DNA of 43,179 bases from Sphingomonadales bacterium (lineage in GTDB: Bacteria; Pseudomonadota; Alphaproteobacteria; Sphingomonadales; Sphingomonadaceae): contig JAGWMZ010000031.1 of NCBI GenBank assembly GCA_028871475.1, positions 1 to 43,179 on the forward strand. The letters run 5' to 3'. The notes beneath the pieces were generated by a model. The model saw only the letters and a program-made list of their open reading frames with translations, was not told the origin of the DNA and did not search any database. Below, piece after piece: positions 24,470 through 31,862 of this stretch (positions are counted from its first letter, which is position 1; each line of letters opens with the position of its first letter). Both the position numbers and the translations under genes were made by a program.

Positions 24470-24781
24470 TCAGCGGACCTCCTGCTGGGGCCTGGGCGCC
24501 GAGCCCTGGACATGCTCAAGGACACGCCGGGTCAGATCTTGCGCCTGACTGACCTGCTCGCGATCGGCGCGATTGTCGCGACCCGCCACGGCAAACCCGA
24601 CCCAGCCCGTCACGACGATCGCGGTGGCGATGGATTTGAAGAACTCGTCATGAGCCAGATCGGGCACGATGGCGAGGAGCACCAGGATCGCGCAGGTCTG
24701 GAAGAACAGCGCCAGCGCATACCATCCGCGCTGATCCGGCCAGCCGGGCCCAAGGGCGTGCAGCCAGTCCCAGAAGGTCAT
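24470..24781 (-). CDS. Putative holin
   Basis: A 103-residue protein with two membrane segments (ALALFFQTCAILVLLAIV and ATAIVVTGWVGFAVAG) and a charged coiled C-terminus. It lies between endolysin and spanin genes, so it is the natural holin candidate that lets the endolysin out of the cytoplasm. The start overlaps the endolysin stop (ATGA). No holin family motif is recognised, so the call rests on topology and position. Confidence 0.7.
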   Translation of the reverse strand: MTFWDWLHALGPGWPDQRGWYALALFFQTCAILVLLAIVPDLAHDEFFKSIATAIVVTGWVGFAVAGRDNRADREQVSQAQDLTRRVLEHVQGSAPRPQQEVR

Positions 24782-25338
24782 GCTGCCGCCCCAAGGCCGA
24801 TGCGGTTGGCCAGCCAGCCGAAGATAAAGTCTTCCTGGCTCTCGTCATTCTCGGCCAGGGCGACATATTTCGAGCCCTTGAGGATCTCGATGCCCTTGAT
24901 GAGAACCGTTTCACCGACCGCTCCGCGCAGCTTGAGAAAGCTGGTCAGCGCGGCGGCGGTCATAGGGCCAATGCGCCCATCCACCAACATGTCGCGATAA
25001 TCCCGCTGGCGGCGGTTCATGACATTGAGCAGGCGCTGCAGGAAGCGGCCGGGCGTATCGGCGCCCATGTTGATCGAGACGTCGAGCAGCTCTGCCGTCA
25101 GCGCGGGAGCCAGATCAGCAATAAGCGGGAGGCCCACGGCCTCATAAAACCGCTTGCGGAAGATCTCCTGTGCCATGGGGCGCGGGAACACCTTCATATC
25201 GCCCTGATAGCCGTAGGCGCGGGCGGTATCCTGCGTGCAGCCCCACCGTGTGGGGCCGCCGCGATCGGACGGGTGATCGACATAGTCGCCCTCGACCCCG
25301 ATCACCCGATCAATCAACTGCAGGACATTCACCGTCAT
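24778..25338 (-). CDS. Endolysin, glycosyl hydrolase 108 type
   Basis: A protein of about 186 residues with the GH108 N-terminal motif VIGVEGDYVDHPSDRGGPTRWG-type block (E of VEGDY as likely catalytic acid, then DRGGPTRWG). It should cleave the glycan backbone of peptidoglycan. A C-terminal helical part (DGRIGPMTAAALTSFLKLRG) looks like a peptidoglycan-binding domain. No signal peptide, so release needs the holin. ATG at 25338 is preferred; a GTG three codons earlier is in frame and lies in a palindrome that could affect translation. First gene after the terminator, so probably the head of the late transcript. Confidence 0.88.
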   Translation of the reverse strand: MTVNVLQLIDRVIGVEGDYVDHPSDRGGPTRWGCTQDTARAYGYQGDMKVFPRPMAQEIFRKRFYEAVGLPLIADLAPALTAELLDVSINMGADTPGRFLQRLLNVMNRRQRDYRDMLVDGRIGPMTAAALTSFLKLRGAVGETVLIKGIEILKGSKYVALAENDESQEDFIFGWLANRIGLGAAA

Positions 25339-25346
25339 CGCCGCCA

Positions 25347-25408
25347 CCCCGGTTTCGGAAGAAAACCGGGGCGATGAAAATCATGGCGCCCCAGTTTGTT
25401 ATGGGGCG
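25347..25408 (-). promoter_or_regulatory. Two dyads upstream of the lysis cassette, candidate late-promoter region
   Basis: Between the terminator and the endolysin start are two inverted repeats. One is CCCCGGTTT and AAACCGGGG around a 7-base loop (25347..25371), a perfect 9-bp stem touching the endolysin start. The other is CGCCCC and GGGGCG around AGTTTGTTAT (25387..25408). Mu's Mor and C activators bind dyad sites just upstream of their promoters, so one of these may be the activator site. No convincing -10 was found. Confidence 0.4.
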
Positions 25409-25423
25409 AAGATGCGGCGGGAG

Positions 25424-25458
25424 GAGGGCAAAAAATATGCCCGCCGAAGCGGGCAAGA
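25424..25458 (-). terminator. Intrinsic terminator, copy 2 of an identical 35-bp sequence
   Basis: A GCCCGC-TTCG-GCGGGC hairpin followed by ATATTTTTT on the minus strand, 6 bases after the stop of the 56-residue gene. It should end early/middle transcription before the lysis cassette. It is identical to 15678..15712. Confidence 0.85.
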
Positions 25459-25463
25459 AGGGT

Positions 25464-25634
25464 CTACTTGGTTTGGTGGTTTGCCCACCAGTTAGCAGCA
25501 GCTCGGTTGATACCCGCCTGGGCTTTCTCGTGGAAGTTTGCCCAATCGCGCTCGTATCTTTGTGCGTCCCTCAGGCCGGTCATGAGGCCGTAATAGTGAT
25601 CAACTGCTTTTTTATCGATTCCGTCTTTGCTCAT
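25464..25634 (-). CDS. Small 56-residue protein before the early terminator
   Basis: A helical protein, MSKDGIDKKAVDHYYGLMTG..., rich in Trp and Tyr near the end (YERDWANFHEK, AANWWANH). The ATG at 25634 has GGAGAA upstream, and the longer upstream frame overlaps the activator gene. It is the last gene of the early/middle transcript. No family recognised. Confidence 0.7.
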   Translation of the reverse strand: MSKDGIDKKAVDHYYGLMTGLRDAQRYERDWANFHEKAQAGINRAAANWWANHQTK

Positions 25635-25644
25635 GGCGTTCTCC

Positions 25645-26025
25645 TCATTCGGCGAACAGATCGAGCTGTCCGGCGCTTCTCGCCGATCCTGGGCGCTCTT
25701 GCAAGCCCACCTCGCGGCTCCACAATTTCCCCACCCCGTTTTCGGTGATGCCAAGGCGCCGCGCAATCGCCGCGTCAGACAGGCCTTGCTTGCGGTATGC
25801 CAGGGCGCGTTCCCGCCGGGCCAGCGGAACGCGGATGGTCGCCGGGGCCAGCGCCCGGCTCAACTTGTCGGCCAGCACGCGGCCCACCGCCTGGACGATG
25901 TCACTGTCGTCCTTCAACTGGTAGGGCACATAGACGCGCGTGCCGCCCAGATCCTGGGCGAAGCGGACAAAGCCGTCATCGCCCAGGATCGCGCGCAGGT
26001 GCTGCGTAAGGTGCCGCTCGTGCAT
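25645..26025 (-). CDS. Mor/C-family transcription activator
   Basis: A 126-residue protein. The N-terminal part (RAILGDDGFVRFAQDLGGTR followed by VYVP) is the dimerisation region of the Mor family, where Mu Mor has a similar FGG(M/T)R-(I/V)Y(I/V)P block. The C-terminal part carries a helix-turn-helix (YRKQGLSDAAIARRLGITEN). Mu has two such activators, Mor for the middle and C for the late promoters; only one is seen here, directly before the lysis module, so it probably switches on late genes. The start overlaps the preceding stop. Confidence 0.85.
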   Translation of the reverse strand: MHERHLTQHLRAILGDDGFVRFAQDLGGTRVYVPYQLKDDSDIVQAVGRVLADKLSRALAPATIRVPLARRERALAYRKQGLSDAAIARRLGITENGVGKLWSREVGLQERPGSARSAGQLDLFAE

Positions 26026-26291
26026 CAGTCCTGCCGTCCTTCCCGGCGGAAGTGCTGGGATGCCCGAGCGCGGATGCCTTCATCCTTCAGAATGGTCGTG
26101 ACTACGCCGTCGCGCAGCACATAAACCAGCCCATCCGCGATGATCAGGCAATCACTCAGCTTCAGCGCCATGGCAGCCTGAAATGCGCGGTCGATTGACG
26201 CTGCAATCATGTTTTTGAGCGGTGCCGGGTCCGCTGCCCCTGTGCGCTCCATGAATCTCACCAGAGCGTGATCGGAAATATGTGCCTTCAT
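26025..26291 (-). CDS. Small early protein, unknown
   Basis: An 88-residue protein starting MKAHISDHALVRFMERTGAA, with ATG at 26291 overlapping the preceding stop as ATGA. The HALVRFMER segment followed by a helix (APLKNMIAASIDRAFQAAM) and a beta pair (DCLIIADGLVYVLRDGVV) resembles small RelE-like or DUF4258-like folds, but I cannot assign it. Found next to the Mor-like gene in the early operon. Confidence 0.7.
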   Translation of the reverse strand: MKAHISDHALVRFMERTGAADPAPLKNMIAASIDRAFQAAMALKLSDCLIIADGLVYVLRDGVVTTILKDEGIRARASQHFRREGRQD

Positions 26292-26461
26292 CGGCGGAGC
26301 CCCCATAGAAACACCAGGAACACAACCAGCGTGACACCCAGGGAATAAGCGCGCCAGAACCGGGCGCGCAGACGGTGATCGACCCGGCCGGCGCCGACGA
26401 TCGGATGCGAACGGCTTTCAAGCGTTGGGCCAAAGCTGCTGCTGGAGCTGAAGCGCCTCAT
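26288..26461 (-). CDS. Small single-pass membrane protein
   Basis: A 57-residue ORF, MRRFSSSSSFGPTLESR..., ending with one hydrophobic segment (AYSLGVTLVVFLVFLWGL) and two Arg residues. Both ends overlap neighbours: ATG within the GemA stop, and stop within the next start, each as ATGA. This exact chaining supports a real gene that is easily missed because of its size. Function unknown. Confidence 0.65.
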   Translation of the reverse strand: MRRFSSSSSFGPTLESRSHPIVGAGRVDHRLRARFWRAYSLGVTLVVFLVFLWGLRR

Positions 26462-27201
26462 GCCGCACCTCCATTCAGGAACGGGTAGGTTTCGTCGATG
26501 ATGACGATGCCCTGAAGCCCGCCGACAGGTGACGTGTGCCTGCGCAAGGCATCGCCCAGTGCCTTGGCCAGGCGCTCATAATGCGCAGCGGTCTGCGGCG
26601 TCCTGATCCCGCACAGGTCATAGGCGGCTTCCTGAATTGACCAGGACTCCGAGGCGATGCCCGCCTCCTTCATTTTGAGCAGGATCGCATCGCACAGGCT
26701 GATCTGCAGACCAAGTGCCTGGAAAGGCTTGCCGGTGGCACGGTCATGCTGTTGCCAGCCATGGCGTACCGCCATAGCCTTGAGCGCTTCGATCAACCTG
26801 TAGGCGTCGGATTGGCGGGCCCAGGCAAGCCTTTCGCAACCAAGCTGCCGTTTTGCAAAGGCTTCAAATGCCTGTTCCAAGGGGTTCTGAACGGCGCCCA
26901 GGTGATAGAGCGAGATCCATAGCGCGCGGGCCTTGTTCGCCATGGGGTGGCTGGCAGCCCCCTTGCGCAGAGCAGGCTTGAAGCCCTTGGATTTGAGCCA
27001 GTCGAGAACGCGGGCCAACTGGCGCTCGCTGCATTCCTTCAGGCTCTCCTGCCCGGATACTTCGCGGATCTGGTGCCGGTAGTCATCGTCATCGATGCCA
27101 AGCTGCTTCTTGGCGATCTGGATCTTGGCGATCATCGACCGGCGGTGCGAAAAGGTCTGGTCGAACTGCGCCGAACGCGCAGCGTGCTTAGTTGCTCGCA
27201 T
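26458..27201 (-). CDS. GemA-like regulatory protein (Mu gp16, DUF1018)
   Basis: A 247-residue protein. Residues 20-150 show the DUF1018 pattern: IAKIQIAKKQLGIDDDDYRH, SERQLARVLDWLKSKGF, KARALWISLYHLGAV and RLIEALKAMA. In Mu GemA/Mor region genes, this family modulates host gene expression and supercoiling, though its mechanism is poorly known. The extra C-terminal part (about 190-247) ends GLQGIVIIDETYPFLNGG. It overlaps the DnaA-like gene by 14 bases and belongs to the early operon. Confidence 0.88.
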   Translation of the reverse strand: MRATKHAARSAQFDQTFSHRRSMIAKIQIAKKQLGIDDDDYRHQIREVSGQESLKECSERQLARVLDWLKSKGFKPALRKGAASHPMANKARALWISLYHLGAVQNPLEQAFEAFAKRQLGCERLAWARQSDAYRLIEALKAMAVRHGWQQHDRATGKPFQALGLQISLCDAILLKMKEAGIASESWSIQEAAYDLCGIRTPQTAAHYERLAKALGDALRRHTSPVGGLQGIVIIDETYPFLNGGAA

Positions 27202-27502
27202 GGTCCATTCCCTTCATTTCGAGGTAACGGCCGAGAACGCGGGCGCAGTCCCGCCGAAAGGCGGGATCAGCGGCGCACAGCTTTTCGGCCTTGCGGTGCA
27301 GACTGAGAATTGAGGTGTGGTGGCGGTCGCCCAGCACCCGGCCGATGGCCGGATAGCTACGGGGCGTGTCCAGGCGCATCGCCCAGATCGCGAGCGCCCG
27401 CGCCATGACCAGCGGATGCTGCCGCCGCTTCGACACAAGGTCGAGCAGATCGGTGCCATAGAGGCGGCAGGCCATCGACATGGCAAGCGCGGCGGGGATC
27501 AT
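27188..27502 (-). CDS. Free-standing DnaA domain IV-like DNA-binding protein
   Basis: A 104-residue protein whose centre matches the C-terminal DNA-binding domain of DnaA: KRRQHPLVMARALAIWAMR, then SYPAIGRVLGDRHHTSILSL and a final helix HRKAEKL. In DnaA this domain reads DnaA boxes through GRDHTT; here it is GDRHHTS. There is no ATPase domain. It could mark phage DNA for replication, repress host initiation or regulate phage promoters. The ATG overlaps the stop of the preceding membrane protein. Confidence 0.8.
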   Translation of the reverse strand: MIPAALAMSMACRLYGTDLLDLVSKRRQHPLVMARALAIWAMRLDTPRSYPAIGRVLGDRHHTSILSLHRKAEKLCAADPAFRRDCARVLGRYLEMKGMDHASN

Positions 27503-27666
27503 CGGTGCCCCCCTACAATGAGCAGGAAGGCCCCGAGGTTCACGATCACCATGATGATCGTGAACGCCCCCAACAGGCAGTCATAGACCTGCTGGCCCCG
27601 AGTTGACCCGGTCACCTCGCGCAGTTCCTCGGCCACCTCCCGAAAGATGCCAAACACGCGCATCAT
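27499..27666 (-). CDS. Small membrane protein at the kil position
   Basis: A 55-residue protein: an amphipathic N-terminus (MRVFGIFREVAEELREVTG) and one membrane segment (CLLGAFTIIMVIVNLGAFLL). ATGATG overlaps the stop of the B gene. In Mu the kil gene stands directly after B and harms the host. The shared location is suggestive, but I see no sequence likeness I can vouch for. Confidence 0.6.
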   Translation of the reverse strand: MMRVFGIFREVAEELREVTGSTRGQQVYDCLLGAFTIIMVIVNLGAFLLIVGGHR

Positions 27667-28622
27667 GCCGCGAGCCTGCGTGCAGAGAGCTGCGCCCACG
27701 CGCTGGCCAGATGTCCGGCAGAGATCTGCTCACCCTTTCCGGCGAGCAGTACCGCCAGTTTCAGGGCTTTGGTGCCGTTGCGCATACCGCCTGGGATCAT
27801 GACGATCTTGCGGAGGGCCTCGATTGCTTCATCGTCGTAGACCTTCCAGGCCTCGGCCAGCTTATCGACGTCACCGAGCAGCGGAACATCGCGGATCATG
27901 CGCATCGACACGCGGCTGAAGATCTGGGCGAAGGCGTCGTTGCGGCCGCCACCTTCCATGCGCTGGAGAACGCCGATGTTGCCAAGGAACGCCAGCCCCA
28001 CGCCGAGCGTGTCATGCCAACTGCGCACCTCTTCGATGGTCTCGACCATCATGTGCTGCGCCTCATCGTAGATGAAGAGCGGATTCGACATATGGCGCAA
28101 GCGGGTCTTGATGCGGCTTGCCAGCTTGTAGGGTGACCCCGTCGCCCCCGTTTCCCCAAGAACGTCCAGCGTTTCCTGCATCATCGTGACGGGCTTCTTG
28201 GTCGAAGGCGACATGGTGATAACGAAGGTGTTGGGGTAGCAGGCGGCATATTGTTTGGCTGTGGTGGTCTTACTCGTCCCCGGCCCCATGGCGGCAACCA
28301 CGATCTCGCCGCTGTGACCATAGCGCAGCAGGCCGGTCAGTTCCTCGCTGGTCTCCGACTCGAAATAGCCGGGCACCTCGGGCACCTCATGGGTGATCTT
28401 CTGCTGATCCTCAAAGAACTGACGGTAGCGGGCCACCTTCTCGGCAATCTTCTGCTCGTCGCCCGCATAGCCCTTGGGGCTGCCGAACTGGCTGAGGGTG
28501 CCGGTCGGCACATCCACAGCCTCGGACAACTTGGCCCATGCCCAGCCCTGCTGAGCCTTATGGTCAATCAGCCACCGACGGATTTCTTCGATATCGAGAG
28601 GCTGGTTTGTAGGGTCGATCAT
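27663..28622 (-). CDS. Transposition target protein B (AAA+ ATPase)
   Basis: A 319-residue protein with an N-terminal helix-turn-helix (GWAWAKLSEAVDVPTGTLSQ), a Walker A GPGTSKTT at 113-120 and a Walker B LFIYDE at 182-187. This is the MuB plan: an ATP-dependent DNA-binding protein that selects target DNA, stimulates the transposase and protects phage DNA from self-insertion. It follows transposase A directly, separated by a hairpin-forming spacer of 79 bases. Length agrees with Mu B (312). Confidence 0.93.
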   Translation of the reverse strand: MIDPTNQPLDIEEIRRWLIDHKAQQGWAWAKLSEAVDVPTGTLSQFGSPKGYAGDEQKIAEKVARYRQFFEDQQKITHEVPEVPGYFESETSEELTGLLRYGHSGEIVVAAMGPGTSKTTTAKQYAACYPNTFVITMSPSTKKPVTMMQETLDVLGETGATGSPYKLASRIKTRLRHMSNPLFIYDEAQHMMVETIEEVRSWHDTLGVGLAFLGNIGVLQRMEGGGRNDAFAQIFSRVSMRMIRDVPLLGDVDKLAEAWKVYDDEAIEALRKIVMIPGGMRNGTKALKLAVLLAGKGEQISAGHLASAWAQLSARRLAA

Positions 28623-28659
28623 GGTAACGCATCCCTGTCTTGCTTGGTTGAGTAGGACA

Positions 28660-28700
28660 GGTGGGCGGGGGGCAGTTTCCTAGGCCGGCCCCCGCCCACC
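28660..28700. repeat. Perfect 12-bp inverted repeat between A and B genes
   Basis: GGTGGGCGGGGG (28660..28671) and CCCCCGCCCACC (28689..28700) can pair around a 17-base loop. There is no U-run after it in the reading direction, so it is not a classical terminator. It may slow transcription, stabilise the A message or adjust the A to B ratio. Confidence 0.6.
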
Positions 28701-28701
28701 T

Positions 28702-30711
28702 TCATTCCACCACCTTGAATCTGTTCATGGCGGTGAGAAGCTGGTTGCGGGTTTGGGCATGCTCCTGGGCAGCCTTCTGCCGCTGCGGATCTGGGGCGAT
28801 CTTCACCGCTGCCGAAGTGCGATGGCGCACCATCCGCGTGGCCGCCGGTTGCGGCATTTCGGACACCTCGGCGCCGATCGCAGCGTTCATCGCCGCCACT
28901 TCCGTGATCGTGAGAAGCTCCTCAGCCTCTTCTTTGGCCTTCACGGCGCGGCGATAGTCCTGACGACGCTTTTTGCTCTCATGAGCCCCGGCCACGTCAT
29001 TGAAGCCGCGATTCTCGATGTTCATGGCGGCGAAGAGGAACTCGCCCCTTAGATTGTAGAGGTAGATTTCCTTGGTCAGATCGTCGGGATCGAAGCGGAC
29101 GGTGACCTGCTCACCCGTGATCCGCCCGCATTCTTCCGACCAATAGCGGTTGCCATACAGCTCGACCTCGCCAGTGCGCTTGTGGACGCGCTTCAACTCG
29201 CTGGTCAGCAGCGCCACGCGGAGCTGCTCGGGCGTGGCCCGGCTGATCGCCGAAGTGGTGTAGCTCTCGGCGAAGACCTGATCGAAACTGCGACCATTGC
29301 ACACGCCGGCACGACGGCCGGTACGGGCGTTGTGATCGGCGATTCCGCGATCGACGATGCCGCAGAACTCGTCCCAGGGAATCGCCCGCTCGCCATAGTT
29401 GGCCGGCTTGTTCGCCGGGCTGTTGCCGGTGTAGGCGCCCGCGCATTCCGGCCCGCGCGAGATGCGGTCGGCCATATCGCGCCATGCCCGCTCAATCGGC
29501 TTGGCCTGCCCGTGGTAGATCTGGGCAAAGCGCACCTGGATTCCCAGCGCAGGAAGCAGGCCAAGAGCCTCGCCTTCCTTGTGCTTGTGGCGATAGCGGT
29601 TTTCTGTGCCGCCAGTGAGCTGCTTGCCCGCGAAAGTGCGGCTGTTATCCAGCAGGCACTGCTTGGGGATGCCGTAATTGCGGAACAGATCCGCAAAGGC
29701 CATGCGGGTGGCAAGGAAGTTTTCGCTGACGTCGAGTTTCCAGGCCAGAATCTTGCGGCTGTAAACATCCTGGATGCCGATCAGCACCGGACGGATCTTC
29801 TGCTCTTCCGTGCCACCGGGCGGGATCACGAAAACGTCGAAGACATGGCCGTCGATGTTGACGATATCGAGCACCTGGAGCGCATCGAGCGTGCGGCGGA
29901 CATCGGGCACCGAGCGCTTGAACTCGTCCTTGCCGCCGCGCCGCATCAGCAGCACGCGGGCATCCACATCGCGCTTCAGGCGGCGACGGAACGCCGCATC
30001 CGAAGGCAGCCGCTGGTTGAGCCGCTGCGCTTCCGCGATCTTTACCGCACGGTCATAGCAGCTCTTCAGGGTCGGGCGCTCGGGGCGCAGATAGTCGGTG
30101 AGGAAGACCTTCCAAATATCCTCGGGAATGTCTGCCTCTGCCCCGCCGCCCTTCCGGCGCGGAGCAAGGAAGGGCAGGCGGTCATGAGGCGCCACACCAG
30201 CCACGGATTTGAGCCAGTTCCACATCGTAGATGCTCCCACTTCTGATTGACGGCAGACTTCCGCCACGGCTGCGCTGCGGGTCAGGCCTGCGGATTCGAG
30301 CGTGTCGATATCGAGGATCAGGGCTGCGCGGCGCTCGGCTTCGCTCTTCACCTTGGCGGTTTGGCAGTCGTACCAGCGCCATTCCTTGGCATTTGCCGGT
30401 TCGGCCTCGGCAGGCCTGGGTCGCGATACCGACAGGCCGCGTTTGGCCAATTCCATCTGGGCGGCCGGGGGCAGCAGCGAGACATGATATTCCACGCCGC
30501 CGCCAACCCGGCTACGGGTGCGGCTCAGCAACTGGCCATCGCCATCCACCATCAGGTGCCAGCCATCATCCTGCGCCTTGCGCGACAGCTTGCGCCGGTC
30601 ACGCGGCAGGTCAGGCAGATTGTGCTCCAGTAGATCAGACAGGGAAAACCAATCTGTCGGCCCCTCGGCCTCTGGCGCTGCCGCACCAATCGGGATCACT
30701 TTTGCCCCCAC
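28702..30711 (-). CDS. Mu-type DDE transposase A
   Basis: A 669-residue transposase. The N-terminal 95 residues form the Mu-type winged-helix enhancer-binding domain (WFSLSDLLEHNLPDLP, DDGWHLM); about 110-260 hold the end-binding helical domains; the RNase H-like core follows with D287 (NIDGH), D355 (LLDNS) and E407 (KPIERAW) as the catalytic triad. A beta-barrel and a C-terminal region that contacts protein B follow. It cuts and joins the phage ends at 81 and 36630 for integration and replicative transposition. GTG start at 30711, immediately after the preceding stop (TAAGTG). Confidence 0.95.
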   Translation of the reverse strand: MGAKVIPIGAAAPEAEGPTDWFSLSDLLEHNLPDLPRDRRKLSRKAQDDGWHLMVDGDGQLLSRTRSRVGGGVEYHVSLLPPAAQMELAKRGLSVSRPRPAEAEPANAKEWRWYDCQTAKVKSEAERRAALILDIDTLESAGLTRSAAVAEVCRQSEVGASTMWNWLKSVAGVAPHDRLPFLAPRRKGGGAEADIPEDIWKVFLTDYLRPERPTLKSCYDRAVKIAEAQRLNQRLPSDAAFRRRLKRDVDARVLLMRRGGKDEFKRSVPDVRRTLDALQVLDIVNIDGHVFDVFVIPPGGTEEQKIRPVLIGIQDVYSRKILAWKLDVSENFLATRMAFADLFRNYGIPKQCLLDNSRTFAGKQLTGGTENRYRHKHKEGEALGLLPALGIQVRFAQIYHGQAKPIERAWRDMADRISRGPECAGAYTGNSPANKPANYGERAIPWDEFCGIVDRGIADHNARTGRRAGVCNGRSFDQVFAESYTTSAISRATPEQLRVALLTSELKRVHKRTGEVELYGNRYWSEECGRITGEQVTVRFDPDDLTKEIYLYNLRGEFLFAAMNIENRGFNDVAGAHESKKRRQDYRRAVKAKEEAEELLTITEVAAMNAAIGAEVSEMPQPAATRMVRHRTSAAVKIAPDPQRQKAAQEHAQTRNQLLTAMNRFKVVE

Positions 30712-31182
30712 TTATTTACCCCCTCGGATCAAAGGCGCGCGGCTCTTCAGGCGCGCCTGTTCTTCTTTCAATTTCGCGATTTCACGGTCGATGTGGCCAA
30801 GGCGAGCCGTATGGATTTCCTCGCCCACCAGCACGGCGGCGCCGATCGGGCGCAGCAACAGGTCGAGCCTGTCATAACGCTGGGTCACCGCAACGAGCGC
30901 CAGGAAGCGCGACATGGGCACCTTGTGTCCTTCGCGCGCCGGGCTCGAATAGGCGTCCAGCATGGCGCGGCTCACTTCTTCGCCCAGCAGAACGCTCACT
31001 TCCGCCGCGATCAGTTCTCGCGGCCGGGAGTCGGAGTTGAGGATCACGCCCACCTCGGCACAGATCTGCCGCTCAAGACCTGCCAGCGCAGCCGGCGCAC
31101 TGGCCGGATGCGGCATCTCGAAATCGAATCCGATCTGTGCAGGGTGAGCCTTTGCCTTAGGCACGGCGGTCCCCATCGTCAT
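30712..31182 (-). CDS. Early protein upstream of transposase, unknown
   Basis: About 156 residues, ATG at 31182 (another ATG two codons inside). The central region is helical: LERQICAEVGVILNSDSRPR, ELIAAEVSVLLGEEVSRAML, then SRFLALVAVTQRYDRLDLLL and a charged coiled-coil end. Proteins of this kind stand just before transposase A in several alphaproteobacterial Mu-like phages, as far as I recall, but the function is unknown. Its stop touches the transposase start, suggesting coupled translation. Confidence 0.75.
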   Translation of the reverse strand: MTMGTAVPKAKAHPAQIGFDFEMPHPASAPAALAGLERQICAEVGVILNSDSRPRELIAAEVSVLLGEEVSRAMLDAYSSPAREGHKVPMSRFLALVAVTQRYDRLDLLLRPIGAAVLVGEEIHTARLGHIDREIAKLKEEQARLKSRAPLIRGGK

Positions 31183-31405
31183 TTGCCCGCGCAAGACGCG
31201 GATCTTCCGAACGACGCGGCATGTTCACCAGCTTGATCGGCAGAATGGGCACATGCACCACTCGGGCGTGGCGAATGGAATCGATCAGTCCCAGCTTGCG
31301 CAGGGAACTGGCCATCTGCCGGGGCATGTCAGGCGCCATTTCGAGGGATACGGGGCGCAGGTTGCTGCCGCTCTCAGGCGGCAGATCGGAAGGGCTTTCG
31401 CTCAT
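31157..31405 (-). CDS. Small early protein, unknown
   Basis: An 82-residue protein with ATG at 31405 overlapping the upstream stop. It has a proline- and serine-rich start and a helical centre (DMPRQMASSLRKLGLIDSIR) followed by VVHVPILPIKLV. The centre looks like a small winged or helical fold, but no family is recognised. It overlaps the next gene by 26 bases. Confidence 0.65.
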   Translation of the reverse strand: MSESPSDLPPESGSNLRPVSLEMAPDMPRQMASSLRKLGLIDSIRHARVVHVPILPIKLVNMPRRSEDPRLARANDDGDRRA

Positions 31406-31644
31406 CAGTCTTTCATCCACCAGGGTTGTTGGGGAGCCTCCCGCTCGGGTCCGTAGGCCGGGCGTGGCAGGGGGCGGTTTTCTCGGGCGGCAAGCCGCTC
31501 CATCGCGGCGCGATCAGCCGCCATGGCTGCACGGCGCCGCAATTCGTATTCGGCTTCCTTGGGGGTACAGCGCAGTTCGCACGCCAGCTCGAAAGCCAGA
31601 CGGCGCATCCTTGTGCGTTCCGCTTCGGAAGCCGGGCGAGCCAT
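31405..31644 (-). CDS. Small Arg/Ala-rich helical early protein
   Basis: A 79-residue protein, helical and charged (ASEAERTRMRRLAFELACEL, PKEAEYELRRRAAMAADRAA), ending PQQPWWMKD. It is linked to both neighbours by overlapping stop/start codons. No domain recognised. The helices could mediate protein contacts or nucleic acid binding. Confidence 0.65.
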   Translation of the reverse strand: MARPASEAERTRMRRLAFELACELRCTPKEAEYELRRRAAMAADRAAMERLAARENRPLPRPAYGPEREAPQQPWWMKD

Positions 31645-31862
31645 CAGAAGGCCATTTCCCGCCGGATCGCGGCGATGAAGGCCTCATTGGCTTCGGTCAT
31701 GGCCTTGCGGTATAACCGAGGCTGATCCGCGCCCTGGGAGAAGCTGGTGGCGATCGTGCGCACGTAGCGCTGGCTCAGGTTCAGTTCCCTTGCGATCGCG
31801 CGGTGCGACATGCCCGCATCGACCCGTTCCAGGACACTGGTTTCGCGCACTGTCAGGCTCAT
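31644..31862 (-). CDS. Small helix-turn-helix protein (LuxR/sigma-4-like fold)
   Basis: A 72-residue protein. Residues 1-40, SLTVRETSVLERVDAGMSHR followed by AIARELNLSQRYVRTIATS, match the LuxR or sigma region 4 type helix-turn-helix. Such a small DNA-binding protein in the early operon is likely to be a phage regulator. I chose ATG at 31862, which overlaps the upstream stop as ATGA, over the longer frame. Confidence 0.75.
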   Translation of the reverse strand: MSLTVRETSVLERVDAGMSHRAIARELNLSQRYVRTIATSFSQGADQPRLYRKAMTEANEAFIAAIRREMAF

